NCBI RefSeq assembly: GCF_009727055.1
Contig: NW_024065299.1
Location: forward strand, 124,001-188,000
DNA length: 64,000 nt
Direction: 5' to 3'
Source: Benincasa hispida
Lineage: Eukaryota; Streptophyta; Magnoliopsida; Cucurbitales; Cucurbitaceae
The position numbers were made by a program, and so were the translations under genes. The notes under the pieces were generated by a model. The model was not told the origin of the DNA, did not search any database, and saw only the letters and a list, made by a program, of their open reading frames with translations. Shown in pieces: positions 12,541 to 24,505 of the stretch (position 1 is the stretch's first letter; each line of letters begins with the position of its first letter).

Positions 12541-14724
12541 TAAAAGTCTTATCCATTAAAGGAGTGTTTGAGCGCAGATTAATAATCAAAAGCTTAGGAA
12601 TCAAATGTTCGAGGGCTTATTTGAGGTGTTCTGAAACCTATAATCATAAACGCGGGATGCAAGGTTTGGAAGCCCGAGATTTTGAAGTCTGTGTTTAGGG
12701 TGCAGACATAGATTTGGGTAACCTTATTTTTTTTCTCTATATTTTAATGGTTGTTTGTAAACTGTATAACATTTAGTGTATTTTGCATCAATTTTTTTGA
12801 TAATTCTAAAAGAAAATTTTAATTTAATCTGGGTCTAAAAGTAGCTAAGAGGCAGATTTATCACTGGGCTAGCTAGTGATTTTGATATTAGGTTAGTTAT
12901 ATATATATATATTATATAAAGAACATAAAGTTGAGGAGGGCTCGAGCCCCTTGAGCGTATACTAAATTTGCCCCTGAATAATATATGAATGATAATAACT
13001 TAGTAATTTTTATACAAAAAATAGTTTTTACTAAAAATAAAATAACAAAGTTTTGAAATTAAGTTTTATAACAAATTCAATTTGCTTTTAGATTTCTAAT
13101 TTATCCCCTTTTAAATAACAAATATATCTTTTGATAACAAAGTAATAATTTTGTAAATTTAGTATCATAACACATTTATAACAAAGATAATTTTGCTTTA
13201 AATTCCTAAATTATTGTTTTTGTGTAGTCTCGGAATGAATTTTACGTTTGAGTGTTTGCATTTAATAGCATTCTTTATTCATCAGTCCATTTATTTATTT
13301 TGTGAAAAATGAACAAGGAAAAGAAAATGAGAAATTGAAGGGAAAGTGAAAAAAGAAGGAGGAAAGAAAAAAATTATTGTTGACAGTCAATGGATAATCA
13401 TCACCTATGATGGTAGGTGTCCAATGGTTGCAAAGAGAATTTAATGACCCATGAACATCACAATAGTCACAATGGTGAAGCACTAGCGAGATCACAATGG
13501 TCAAGTGCCGGTGAGATCACCTGCCAATGGTAAAGATGATCAACAATCGCTGATGATTAAGACGATTGGTTGGTCACCTAGTTTCACAATAATCAGTCAC
13601 TAATGGTCATGGTATTTGGTCGTTGACCGCCACTACGGTCAATTGTTAACGGTCACAACGGTCGATCGCTAATGTTCAAGATGCTCACCCATCGACGGTG
13701 ACGGTCAATGTGATCGGTCGCCAACGGTCAAGACGATTGATCGTCGATGGTCAAAACGATCAATCTTCAACGGTTAAGATGATTGGTTGTCGATGGTTAA
13801 TCACGAAATTGACCAATGTTTGTTGCTGATAGTCATCGATGACTATTGATAAGAGGTAAAAGATGAAGGAAAATTTTTCTAAGCCCTATGCCATTCATTA
13901 AAAATATATACCAAATCTATGAGTTTGGTTTCTTACCCCCAAGATTTTTGTTCCAAGTGCCCAACATGCGTTTAGTTTCAAATGTCAAATCCCCCTAATT
14001 TCAAACCTAGTGGCCAAACACCCCCCCCCCCTCCCCCCCCCCCAAAAAAAAAAAAAAACCTTAGGACCATCCTCACAACCAATCAATGAATGGATGTTGA
14101 TCGGTCGATTGTCGACGGTAATGTTGGTCAATTGGTCATTGGAGGTCATGATATTTGGTTGTTGACCATCACTACGATCAGTCATTAACAATCACAACAA
14201 TTGGTTATTATGGTTACAATGGTCAAACGCCAACGAAATCGCCCGCCAATGGTAAAGACGATCAACAGTCGCCGAGATTAAGATGATTGGTTAGTCACCT
14301 ACCGTCACGACAATCGGTCGCCAAGGGTCATGGCATTTGATCATTGACCGTCACTACAGTTGGTCATCAACAGTCACGATAATCGGTCATTAACGGTAGA
14401 TCATTGACGATCAAGAGGCTCACTCATCGACGGTGACAGTCAATGTGATTGATCACCAACGGTCAAGATGACCGTTCGTTGATGGTCAAGTTATCATCAA
14501 CGGTCAAGACGAATGGTTACCAATGGTCAATCGTGAAGTTGACCAACCTTTGTTGTTGACGGTCATCTATGACTATCGATAAGAGATAGAAAATGAAGAA
14601 AAAAATTTCTAAGACCTATGACATTCATTAAAAATATATTCCAAACCCATGGGTTTGGTCTCTTATTCCTAGGAATTGTATTCCAATCCTATAGGCCAAA
14701 CACCCCCCTAAAAGTCTTATCCAT
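12541..14724. mobile_element. GGTC-rich 2.15-kb insertion with 16-bp flanking direct repeats
   Basis: The 16-mer 'taaaagtcttatccat' occurs at 12,541-12,556 and again at 14,709-14,724. Just inside are 'taaaggagtgtttg' on the left and 'gccaaacacccccc' on the right; the right end reversed gives GGGGGGTGTTTGGC, so the termini are imperfect inverted repeats around GTGTTTG. The interior is built of short variants of GGTCA/GGTCG with AACGGTCA and is tandemly duplicated: about 13,500-14,050 corresponds to 14,225-14,708. No transposase is seen. This looks like a non-autonomous DNA element; a 16-bp duplication is longer than the usual hAT (8 bp) or Mutator (9 bp) TSD. Confidence 0.6.
13500..14708. repeat. 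Tandem duplication of GGTC-rich segment
   Basis: Two diverged copies align: both contain 'gccaatggtaaagaYgatcaac', 'catcgacggtgac(g/a)gtcaatgtgat' and 'ctatgYcattcattaaaaatata', and both finish in ggccaaacacccccc. The first copy ends in a C-run then A-run at 14,021-14,056. The word GGTC(A/G) recurs every 10-20 bases throughout. No ORF of interest. Confidence 0.7.
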
Positions 14725-14979
14725 GTCACATTATTAAAATATAACACTCAAAATACATAGTACAAAACATTCTTCATACTCAAAAGAGATTATCTTACCC
14801 AGACAAGAACCTAAAAACTTAGTTCAAATGCACTAAAACTATCTGAAACTACAAATAAAGAGTTTAAGACTTAATTAGAAGTTCCAATCTACAATCAAAC
14901 TTAATTAGAAGAAAAAAATACAAATCAAATTATAGTAAATAATAAACATCAATCTTAGTGATAGAGTTGACATTCAACC
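14725..14979. other. Unassigned AT-rich DNA
   Basis: No gene or repeat end is recognised between the 16-bp direct repeat and the copia LTR fragment. A phrase like 'acttaattagaag' occurs twice (14,870 and 14,900). Confidence 0.3.
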
Positions 14980-16778
14980 AACAGAAGCAATTACGATCTT
15001 AAACACTTTAATAACATTAATTTTAGCAAAGAATCATATGTGTTCATAACAACAATATTAAAAAGGTTTCAAGACTACAACATTTGATGAATCCCTTTAG
15101 AACTTCAATCCTCCACGAAATTCTTCTTATAAGTTTGTTGTAGACAACTACAAAGACTTCTCTACTATCCTCTTGGCATTAGATTGGATGGCGGTATCCA
15201 AATTGAGATGGATTATTAGTGAAAATTTGGTGTTGAAGAGATGTTTGTGCAAATAAGTCAAGAACTGAATTTCTATCAATTTTGTGAAATTGCATGAAGT
15301 TTTAAACTCATTAAAACTTTCCTTTTTATAGAAAATTAGCATGCAATATAAATTCATCATAAATTGACACCCAATTTAGCACTACCACTTTGGATTAGGT
15401 GGAATGAGAAATCGAAAAATGTGGGATAATCCCACTTCCAATTTTCCTTTATTTATTTTTTTATTTTAATTAAATGAATTTAGTCCTATTAAATAAATTT
15501 AATGAAATTAATTAAATTTAAATTACACAAATTCAAACTTTATAAAATTAGTTTCAAATAAATAATAATCAATGAATTAAATTAATCAATTTAATTCAAT
15601 ATTAATTTAATATCAAATATTAAATTAATAAAACATTGAATCCAAATATGAATCCATATTTATATATTTAAATCAAATTTAAATATTTTCAACTTTCCAA
15701 ATCTGTTTAATTCAATAATTAGACGTCAATTATATCATATATAATAATCCAAACACTAATTCGAATTTGAACATTTTAAATTCACACAACACGTTATTCT
15801 AAGGTTTAATCCATTTACGAGTTAGTAGAGGGACTTAATGGACTACAGATCATGAGCTCCAACGATTTGATATTTATTGGTTAAATTCTTTAAATCGAAT
15901 TAATCAATATTTGTTAACTACCAAGACACTTCACTATAACTCAGTAGTTACACTGTCCTCACTATAGATATATTTCTGTCCACTTGATTTAACCATAATT
16001 AGTAAGTCAATTCTTCACAAATTGATCGTATTTATAGGTAGACCAAAATTATCGTTTTACCCTTGTAATATATCTTACTCCTTAAGTCCCCACTAATCCT
16101 CTAATGAACAATTAGTTTATGGTCTTATCAATAAACCAAGTCCCTCTCAGCCATAGAGAGGGCAGGGCCCCTTTGTTCAAGACCAAGAGTCAGTACTTAA
16201 GGGAATAACCTATGTGCTAACCCTAAAACGGGTAGGAGTGAATTCTGTTTTGTAGGACTATGTCCTCAGCTATCTATCTGGTCTTACCCCTAAAATGGGA
16301 GGCTTATAAAGTAGCGATGTTGAGTCACTCTTAACCATGCAGATTAATAGATAAACCCGAATAAATAGGAGTTTATAATTAGTTCAGGATTGAGATCGAG
16401 TTACCTTAAGTCATCGAATTGAAATAATCAGTTTTAACAGTAAACGGTCGTTATAAAGAAAAGTGACTGTTTCGTGGTCTGGTCTTATGCAAACATCTTT
16501 TGTATAGGATGCCCCCATTCGTATGTCTCCACATGAACGACTTTGGGATCACATTGTTTGTATCAATATACAAAATGGGCCACATCCAACCCTATCCATA
16601 TGTTTAAAGACCATTTTGGCTATATACTAAAACTTGATCCACTTTTATGTCTCTACATAAAGTTTATGTATTCATGTTATAGTCAAGGGTTCATTAGTTT
16701 ATTGGATTTTATTAATCTATAAATGCAATTTATATATTCAATAACAACTTTATCGAAATATTCTCAATAACATCTCTA
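14980..16778 (-). mobile_element. Truncated copia LTR, A/B family
   Basis: On the minus strand it carries the family's LTR landmarks in order: 'aaatccaataaac', 'ggcccattttgtata', 'tttctttataacgaccgtttactgttaaaactga', 'tagggttagcacataggttatt', 'ctatagtgaggacagtg'. The first 60 or so bases, including the TG terminus, are missing and replaced by a (CTT)n run at 16,779. The 3' end fades near 14,980. No pol sequence is attached. Confidence 0.7.
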
Positions 16779-16833
16779 TTCTCTTCTTCTTCTTCTTCTT
16801 CTTCTTCTTCTTCTTCTTCTTCTTCTTCTTCTG
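16779..16833. repeat. (CTT)n microsatellite
   Basis: About 17 CTT repeats lie exactly where the LTR fragment at 14,980-16,778 loses its terminus, so the run may mark the breakpoint. Confidence 0.9.
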
Positions 16834-16980
16834 TAAACAAGTGAAACATGTATCTCATGAATTATATATATATATATATATTTATCATATCAAGAAATCT
16901 TCCTAGAACTTAAGTCTAAATTAATTCCATATCAGCTTCTTAATACTAAATTTAAATCCTCGCAACAATCTTACTATTTA

Positions 16981-17151
16981 GAATTGAAGTCTACTAAAGT
17001 AAATAAATGTCAATAACTATTTAAAAGAGATTCTCATCATTATCAAAAGAACTTAAGTCTGTCAAAGTAAATTAATATCAACCAACATTTGAAAGACATT
17101 TTCATCATTAACAAAATACCTCAAATCTATCAAAATAAATATGTTCAAATA
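16981..17151. repeat. Degenerate 68-bp tandem repeat
   Basis: Units at 16,981-17,048 and 17,049-17,116 align end to end (shared 'aagtct', 'caaagtaaat', 'attctcatcatta' and 'caaaa'); a third partial unit starts at 17,117 with 'tacctcaaatctatcaaa'. No coding potential. Confidence 0.55.
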
Positions 17152-17289
17152 AACATGTAATTTTGAGTTGTATGATATACCTCTTCGACACCAAAAAATT
17201 CTCCAACTTCAAAACTTTTTTCTTCAACCTACTCCTTCCACAAAACATTGCTTTCAAAATATAAACATGAGAGATCAAAGAGTAAACAT

Positions 17290-17400
17290 GAACCATGAAA
17301 TATAATCACAAGCATTGGGCATGAGTGATAAATCACTTGGCCTTTTAGGGACACTAAGCATTGGGCATTTATATTGTTTATAATCTTTATAATACTCTCC
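17290..17400. repeat. Dispersed repeat shared with 22,225-22,350
   Basis: The phrase 'cacttggccttttagg' then 'acactaa' and 'tgtttataat' plus 'tttataat' occurs in both places in the same order and orientation. Nature unknown; possibly an old segmental copy or a short element. Confidence 0.45.
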
Positions 17401-17431
17401 ACTAGAGTAAAAGGTTTACAAGCTTAATTGG

Positions 17432-18560
17432 TGCATTTGTGAACTAAAACAAGCATCTCGATCTTGGAATATAAGATTTTATACTGTGATTAAATCTTAT
17501 GGCTTTAATCAAAATGTTAATGAGCCTTATGTTTACAAGAGAATCATCAACGGTTCAACAATTTTTCTTGTGTTATATGTGGATAATATCCTACTTATTG
17601 GGAATGATGTAGGGTTACTGACAGATGTAAAGGAATGGCTAGCCACCCAGTTCCAAATGAAATATTTGGGTAAGGCATAGTTTATTTTAGGGATCCAGAT
17701 CATCAGATATCGTAAGAACAAAACGGTGGCCTTGCCTCAAGCATCATATATTAACAATATGTTTGTCAGATATTCGATGCACAATTTCAAGAAGAGTTTA
17801 TTACCTTTAGGCATGGAATTGCTTTGTTTAATGAGCAGTGTCCTAAGACTCCTCAAGAGGTTGAGGAAATGAGACGGGTTCCCTATGCATCAGCCTTTGG
17901 CAGCCTTATGTATGTAATGTTATGTACCAGATCTGAAATTTTCTATGAAGTAAGGATTGTCAGTAGATATCAATCCATTCCAGGATTAAATCACTGTACA
18001 ATAATCAAAATAGTCCTCAAGTATCTACGGAGAATGAAGGGCTATATGCTCATGTATGGTGTTAAGGATTTGATCTTTATAGGATACATTGACTGTGATT
18101 TTCAGACTGGTAAGGATTTGGAAAATCGACATTAGGATCTGTGTTCTCTCTGAATAGAGGGGTTATAGTTTAGTGAAGTATCAAGCAAGGATGCATACCA
18201 AATTCCATTATGAAAGTTGAATACTTAGTTGCTCGTGAAGTAGTTGAAAAGATTATTTGGCTAAAAAAGTTCCTTACTGATTTGGAAGTCATTCCAAATA
18301 TGTCTTTGTCCATCACACCATATTATGATAATTGTGGTGTCGTCAAAAATTCTAAGGAACCTAGGAGCCGTAAAAGAGGAAAACATATTGAGTGGAAGTA
18401 TCATCTCATTAGGGAGATTGTGTAATGGGGAGATGTGACTTTCACACATATTACCTCGGAGCACAACGTTGCTGATCTATTTACAAAGGCTCTCACGGCT
18501 AAAGTGTTTGAGAGTCACATAGAGTGTCTAGATCTACGAGATATGAGTCACCTAATCTAG
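17432..18560 (+). pseudogene. Copia reverse transcriptase and RNase H fragment
   Basis: Starts abruptly inside RT at 'ELKQASRSWN' and continues 'SYGFNQNVNEPYVYKRI', 'LYVDNILLIGND' (catalytic YVDD changed to YVDN), 'LALPQASY'-like sequence, 'VPYASAFGSLMYVMLCTR', 'LKYLRRMKGYMLMYGVKDL', then RNase H 'VEYLVAREVVEKIIWL' and 'KHIEWKYHLIREIV'. Stops or frameshifts fall at about 17,679, 17,820 and 18,134. It is of the same family as the A and B fragments but in plus orientation with its own 3' LTR start at 18,722. Confidence 0.88.
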
Positions 18561-18561
18561 G

Positions 18562-18721
18562 GCAAGTGGGAGATTTTGTTGGGTATATTGTATGCCCTAA
18601 TTTATTGTATTTTATTTAATACTGTACATCCCACTCATGGTATTTGATACTGTCTATACTCCATTTTATTGTAATGTATTTGATACTATACAATCCACTC
18701 GTTTTGGGATAAGTGGGAGAT
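18562..18721 (+). mobile_element. Copia 3' untranslated region with two polypurine tracts
   Basis: Two near-identical purine tracts, 'ggcaagtgggaga' (18,562-18,574) and 'gggataagtgggaga' (18,706-18,720), lie about 145 bp apart; the second directly precedes the LTR. The same pair occurs in element B (around 9,421 and 9,535 on plus). The distal one is the functional PPT by position. Confidence 0.6.
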
Positions 18722-19105
18722 TGTTGAACTTTATGTCCTAAATCTCATGTATCTTGTGATTTGTAAAGACAAGTTACGTATTTAATAAAATAAAAAGTAT
18801 TTTATTGATGTTTAGATTACATTAATTCAATCCAATAAACTAAGATCCAAAGTTATCTTATGAAACTTAAACATGTATGTGGAGACATATAGGTGGATCA
18901 TGTTTAATTGATAACCTAAATGGTTTATAATATATGGATAAGGTTGGGTATCTTATCCCAGTGACACTACAAATATCACCCACTTTGTAAATGTTTCAAT
19001 TGTTGTAAAGTGCTACAAAAGATTTGATCCTGATCATTGATGTGAGATATACGAGTAGGGGTATTTTATACAAAGAGTTTATATAAGACTGGACCGTGAA
19101 AGAAA
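18722..19105 (+). mobile_element. Truncated copia 3' LTR
   Basis: Begins 'tgttgaactttatgtccta' right after the PPT and keeps family landmarks such as 'atccaataaac' and 'atgtggagacat'. After 'ggaccgtgaaag' (about 19,100) the family sequence ends and an unrelated minus-strand gypsy-type LTR takes over. Confidence 0.75.
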
Positions 19106-21520
19106 AAAATAAGTCTGAAAACAAAACTTAAACGGCAGTCTTGAATTTCAAAACTGAAAATGTAAACATAATAGAAACATTAAAATATGAGTGGAAACAT
19201 GTAAACTAGTCCCCGATGGCTTGATCAAGGATTCCTCTTGCTAGTCGTCGGTGCATCTCTACTCTTATCTGAAACAACATGAGAAAGAACGAGTATAAAA
19301 ATACTCAGTAAGTAACCTCACTACTAGGGTCAGGCTAGGCATCTATGTCTTCTAGATGCCTACCTCTGGCGGAACATAAATACTTCTCTAGTCCTCATGG
19401 AACTCATACATGAGTAACTGATTTTGATCCTACTGTATTTAAGTATACCCACTACCTCTAGTAAGTCCCGTAGGACCCACAACCTCTGGTGAATTCCGAA
19501 GGAAAGCACCACTTCTATTGAATCCCGAAGGAAACACAACCTCTTGTGGATCCCGAAGGAAACCACCACCTCTAGTGAATCCTGAAGGAGACACAACCAC
19601 TGGTGATCCTCAAAGGATAACACCACCTTTAGTGAATCCCGAAGGAAACACAACCTCTAGTGAATCCCAAAGGATAACACCACCTCTAATGAATCTGGAA
19701 GGAAACACAACCGCTGGTGGATCCCGAAGGAAACCGCTACCTCTAGCGAATCTCGAAGGAAACACAACATCTAGTGGGTATCTAACAAATCAGTGAGGAC
19801 ACTATCACAATCTCAACATCACAAGTATCATAACATGGTTCTATACCATACATATACATCCCAACATCATAGTTCTACAACATACATATACATCTCAACA
19901 TCATGGCTCTATAACATACATATACATCTCAATATCCTCATATCAAATACAACCTCATGGAATCAAATATCATCTCATGCTAGCATTCAAGTATTTATAT
20001 GCACATTTAATCTTTCAGATCCTCATACGAAAACATACATCGATTATACTATACTATCGGTCTATCATACTATCATTATGTCATAATATCAATTTATCAT
20101 GCTAGCATACATTTAGTGCCTGGCCCGTGGGCAATTTCTAGTAGTAAGATCACTTACCTCAAATCAAAAGTCCAAATATTTCCTTCCAAGCAACTACTCG
20201 ATAATGAAACTCAAATTAAACCTACAACATAAACCCAACATTTAATTCACACTAAGGCTCCGCTCATCAATATATACAATCAACCCCAAAAATAATTTAC
20301 CTAAAGTGTGACTTGATCAAGGTCACTTCTAAGATTTTGCTCCAAAATCTCCACCAAATTCCACAAAGAAAAATAACCTCTAATTCTGATGGATAGCGAC
20401 CTTAAACCTTCGAAATACAATAGTCAAGTCATTACTTAATCCAATCATTAGTGGGTGTCTGGAGATCAACCTCAAGAACCACAAATGTTATCAAATTTCT
20501 TGTTGGAAACGAACTCGAACCCGTTGAACAATACGTTGCGCACTCCAAACTACTCCAATCTTAGATCTAAATTCCAAATATAATAGGTATCTACCAAAAA
20601 GGAAATCTAAAATTTAATGGGCAAATAAGAACCACAAAACTCAATCGGACTTACCCTAAAAACTTACCAACACTGGCCGAAATTTTTTCTTCCACGAAGT
20701 TGGACAACACCTAGAATTTTCTCAAAACACCAATCTAACCCCAACTGCGGCAGGTAACGAACAAACTGAAACCAAGTAAAAAAAAACAACAATTTAACCC
20801 ACGAAATCCATCCAAATTGTGAAACCCTTACCAAACACTCAACCAATAACAGAGACACAACCGAGGGACAAACGAACGGTGAACGACGGTGGTTGAACGA
20901 GCAGGGCGGCGCTTGGACGGACGAGCCTGGTCGATTGGTCGAGATCGGCGGCGAATAGCAATGGAGATCTTGGACGAGTAGCTCGACCTCAACCAAACAG
21001 GGTTGGGCGGCGTCGGACGGCTGTTGGAGGCGTGGTCGACTCTTTAGATCCGACGCGGATGACCTCGGGGAGGCGGGACGGCGTACGAGGGCGATCGACA
21101 CGAGGGGGCGACGGCGAGGGTTTTCACAAGGGGGGATCGCGCAGTCCGTGAGGGGTGGGAGAGAGAGTGAAAGAGAGTGTCTTTTCTTTAAAAAAAAAAA
21201 AGAAAAAGAAAAAGAAATAAAATAAAATAAAATTTTAATTGATTTTTCTTTATTTTATTTTATTTCCTTTTATTCTTTCCTTCTAGACTCAGGTGTATAA
21301 ATAAAATCTCTTTCTCTTCCTCTTCAAAACCAAAATTCCAAAATTAAAAGTAAATTCTCCAATTTAAAATAATTTTTAGTAATCAATATTTAATTTCCAA
21401 AATAACAAAAATTTCCTCAAATAAAAAAAATTACTGAAATTACACTACTAATAAAAATTTCGTGGAACTAATTCTTTCTCTATTCCAATCACAACTTCGA
21501 CTATGACCATGATCTCGACT
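19106..21520 (-). mobile_element. Long gypsy-type LTR fragment, minus strand
   Basis: Matches in reverse the solo LTR at 29,657-31,800: both hold 'gtgatcttactactag'-like sequence with 'tgcccacgggc' and 'tatgctagcatgata', both hold 'catagatgcctagcctgac', and both carry the 26-29-bp tandem repeats with 'ttcgggattca'. No TGTAAC terminus is seen at either end, so it is partial. The G+C-rich part (20,880-21,130) opens a 145-codon ORF that I treat as chance, since it lies wholly within the LTR. Assignment to a chromovirus (Tekay/Del-like) is inference. Confidence 0.6.
19449..19785 (-). repeat. 28-29-bp tandem repeat inside LTR
   Basis: About twelve units of the type 'aatcccgaaggaaacacaac' plus 'ctctagtg', alternating in pairs so that the higher-order period is 57 bp (19 codons). 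This keeps several frames open on both strands, which explains the repetitive ORFs here; no protein is inferred. Confidence 0.85.
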
Positions 21521-22854
21521 AGAATTGTTAAAATTTAAAATATTATTTCAAGGAATGGTGTACCATTAGTTGGTCGAAATTCATGATTTGTTTTTATCAG
21601 TAACTTATTACTTTATTTAGCCTTGAGAAGACATGAAATGAGTTCATAATATTTTTTAAAATATTTATCTCAATATCACTACTGCAGGAGAATATTCGAG
21701 ACATGAAATGTAGAAAATGTCTTATTTAACATATTTGTATCAATAACTTTCTCTCAGCATAATGAAAAATTTGAACTGATTTTAAATAATGCAGAGTTGT
21801 AATGATCACTTACTCATTTGAAATCTTGGAGCCTCAAGTACATCTATTCATAATGAGTTTTAAGAAGAATAATTGTCTTTTAATGTTCATATTATTATGA
21901 CATCCAAGTGTATTTTAACATCAAACATTCATGACAAATAACTATTACCATTAATGTTAAGAGTTCTGAATCTAAATTTTGTAATATTTGCATGGTAACA
22001 CTATCACAAGACATTATATTTATATTAGAAATTTAATATATATATTGGAATGCAAAACAACATTTAATTTATTAACTCTAATAAAGAGGAAAAATGATCT
22101 ACTTTTAGGATCTACCTTAAACAGGGAAAAGGACAAGAGTTTTGTTGATAATGTGTTGTAAAATTGAGGAGCAAAATATAACACAATTAGGGTAAGACAT
22201 TATTTGGACACTAAACATATGTGTAGTTATAAAATACATGAATAACTTGGCAGTAGATACATGGACAATAAGAGATAAACCACTTGGCCTTTTAGGACAC
22301 TAACGATGTGCATCTATTTGTTTATAATATTTATAATAATTTTCATCCATTGAGTCATGGTTAGCTGTAGTTTTATTTCATTGATTCTTCAACCACTTCA
22401 ATTTTACATTGAAAAATAAACTCAATTTTCCATATCTTTTTCCTTCTAGACATTTTTATCTGAAGAAATTATTAATTAGTCTCCTAATTTGAATGTGTAA
22501 AGATATAGTCCCATATACTTAAAATTTTATAGCAACAATTTAGTAACTAAATTTTAATATATATTAATTTATATCTTACTATAAAATTTATCTAATTTAG
22601 TCATTTTTTTTGTTTGAGAAATATGTAATTTATTCATTATTTTGAAAAATAGTGTTAATAGATTTGATGAAATTTCTTACCTATATAAATTAACAAATTG
22701 ATTAGGGATTAAAAGTATTGATAAACTATAAAAATTAAGTCGTTAGGTAATAAATAAATAATACTAAAATTTGGTGAGATTTTTCTTAAGAGGCATTAAA
22801 TTGTTACAACTATAAAAAGTATATAAACTAAATTGTTATACACTAAACATTAGT
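21521..22854. other. Unassigned AT-rich DNA
   Basis: Apart from the short repeat at 22,225-22,350 shared with 17,290-17,400, no gene, LTR end or TIR is recognised. Confidence 0.4.
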
Positions 22855-23215
22855 AATTAGTATTAATAGAAGTGGAAGCACAAGGATCATCTAAACATTC
22901 AAATTCTCTAATTTTGGCATAATATAAAACATGCTTCTGGAGAAAAAATGGGTTTCAAGACATACCTCTTGTAGAACTTCTTCAAAGCTCCATTTCTACC
23001 TGCTATCTTCTCCATATCTTGTTGTAGACCATCTCAAGATCTTCCCCACTATTCTCTTAGGGCTCTAGATTGAGTTGTGGAACTCAAAACAAGCTTGAAT
23101 CAAGGGATGAAGGAGTAAAGCTCACTGCAGCAACCTTGTTGAAGAACCATTCTTCAAACTGAATTTTCTCTCAAAATTCTATAGATTGCATGCCCGATTT
23201 TCACTCCAATCTTCT
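22855..23215 (-). mobile_element. Copia LTR 3' fragment
   Basis: The minus strand matches the last 360 bp of the solo LTR at 31,897-33,758: 'tggagtgaaaatcgggcatgca', 'ccttcatcccttgattcaagc', 'agaatagtggggaagatctt' and 'gaagaagttctacaagaggt' are shared in order. The homology ends just short of the LTR terminus. No other part of the element is nearby. Confidence 0.75.
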
Positions 23216-23830
23216 AATTATATTTGTCAAAAGCATTCTAACCGGCCTCGTCCCATTGAAAATTTTTTTATATTTAAAATTAGTCTATTTATAGACTAAA
23301 TGATCATTTTCATGGAGACTACTTTTGAACTTTGAATTTGGAATAGATACATGTGTGTGCTTGTATGAAGAGATAACTTTTAATGATTGACCTGACATTT
23401 CAAAGAGTGATAATTTCGTACAAAATGACAAGCAAGGGAAGAATCGAGACCTACCATACCAACTTGCCGATAAAAGGTTGAACGTCGGCAACCAAAATTA
23501 TATTTCATATTTATTTATTTATTTTAATTTATTTTTATTTTTATATTCTAATATATTCAATGACATTTCAATCTGGCACACTATTTATATGATAAAAAAC
23601 AAAAAAAATAAAGAAGAGGTAAAATAGTCTTCAAAATGTTCAACTTGGCCTTAATATTTTAAAAAATAAATTTTGGTTATTTCTATTAGCAAAATTTTAG
23701 CATAAATTATTTGTACTATGAATATTTTTTATGTAAATAATTTGATCGAAGGAAATGAAAAAATTAATCAGAGATTTTTCAAAAAAAATAAAAAATAAGA
23801 AAAATTATTTACACAAAATAAAAAAAATTA
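23216..23830. other. Unassigned AT-rich DNA
   Basis: No supported feature. A 68-codon minus-strand ORF at 23,285-23,491 shows no recognisable domain. Confidence 0.35.
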
Positions 23831-23928
23831 TAGAGATTGATAGAAGAAATCTATCAATATCTACCAATGATAGAAACGGATAGGCGTCTATCAATAGACG
23901 ATGATAGAAGTCTATCGACATCTATCGT
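23831..23928. repeat. GATAGA-rich degenerate repeat
   Basis: Contains many copies of GATAGA and its complement TCTATC in both orientations ('tgatagaagaaatctatcaa', 'gtctatcaatagacgatgat', 'tagaagtctatcgacatc'), giving small hairpins. Such sequence is, from recall, frequent in cucurbit genomes. Confidence 0.6.
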
Positions 23929-24329
23929 ATTTTTTTTTTACTATTTCTGTAAATAGTTTGTCATTTTTTCTACATGTGAAAATTTTTCAAAATAAAAGAT
24001 ACGAATTAATTAAATGAGTTTTTTTTTAAAGTAGAAAGACTCAAAAGGAGCATTATAAACAAAAGTTAGGAATACAAAGATGTTATAGACTTATAATAAA
24101 AAAAAGAGGCTAAAATTAAATAAAGTTCGAAAATTAAAAATCAAACTAATATTAATTAAAGTGGAGAAATAGAAGTCGGCCGCCTTAACTTCTTTCTTTT
24201 TCTTTTTGCAAGAGTACAACCGACAGCCGCCACGACGGACCAGTCTTTTACCAAAATATATGCTAATTTTTTCCATCAATTTTAAAGCAATTGATTTAGG
24301 CTTAGATCGGAATTGAGGTAACTTTTAAA
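23929..24329. other. Unassigned AT-rich DNA
   Basis: Homopolymer-rich sequence with no supported gene; the 62-codon minus ORF at 24,091-24,279 is not credible. Confidence 0.35.
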
Positions 24330-24505
24330 ACAATCACCGGTGATTATTCATTTAGAATGAAGAGGATATATATACTACCTAAATTTTGGTGAAAACTAAA
24401 ATAGATATCAAAATACATAAATGGAAAAATATATAAATTAAATATAGAAATATATTCTAATAATATACAAAAAAAAAATATGAAAATATATTTTATAATA
24501 CCCCT
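24330..24505 (-). mobile_element. Copia 3' LTR remnant
   Basis: On the minus strand an 'aacttgaggggt' purine-rich tract (24,503-24,514 region) is followed by 'attataaaatatattttcat', then AT-rich LTR-like sequence. The far end is not defined. It follows the RNase H remnant at 24,506-25,015. Confidence 0.55.

Noticed and set aside
13295..13504. 69-codon ORF, minus strand
   Set aside because: Sits on purine/pyrimidine-skewed sequence at the edge of the GGTC-rich element; no domain.
19360..19796. Repetitive ORFs on both strands (NPEGNTT and SFGIHQR type)
   Set aside because: Produced by a 57-bp tandem repeat whose length is a multiple of three; both strands are open, so the frames are a by-product of the repeat.
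20664..21101. 145-codon ORF, minus strand
   Set aside because: Lies entirely in the G+C-rich part of a gypsy-type LTR; no domain, low-complexity Ser/Pro composition, frame open by base composition.
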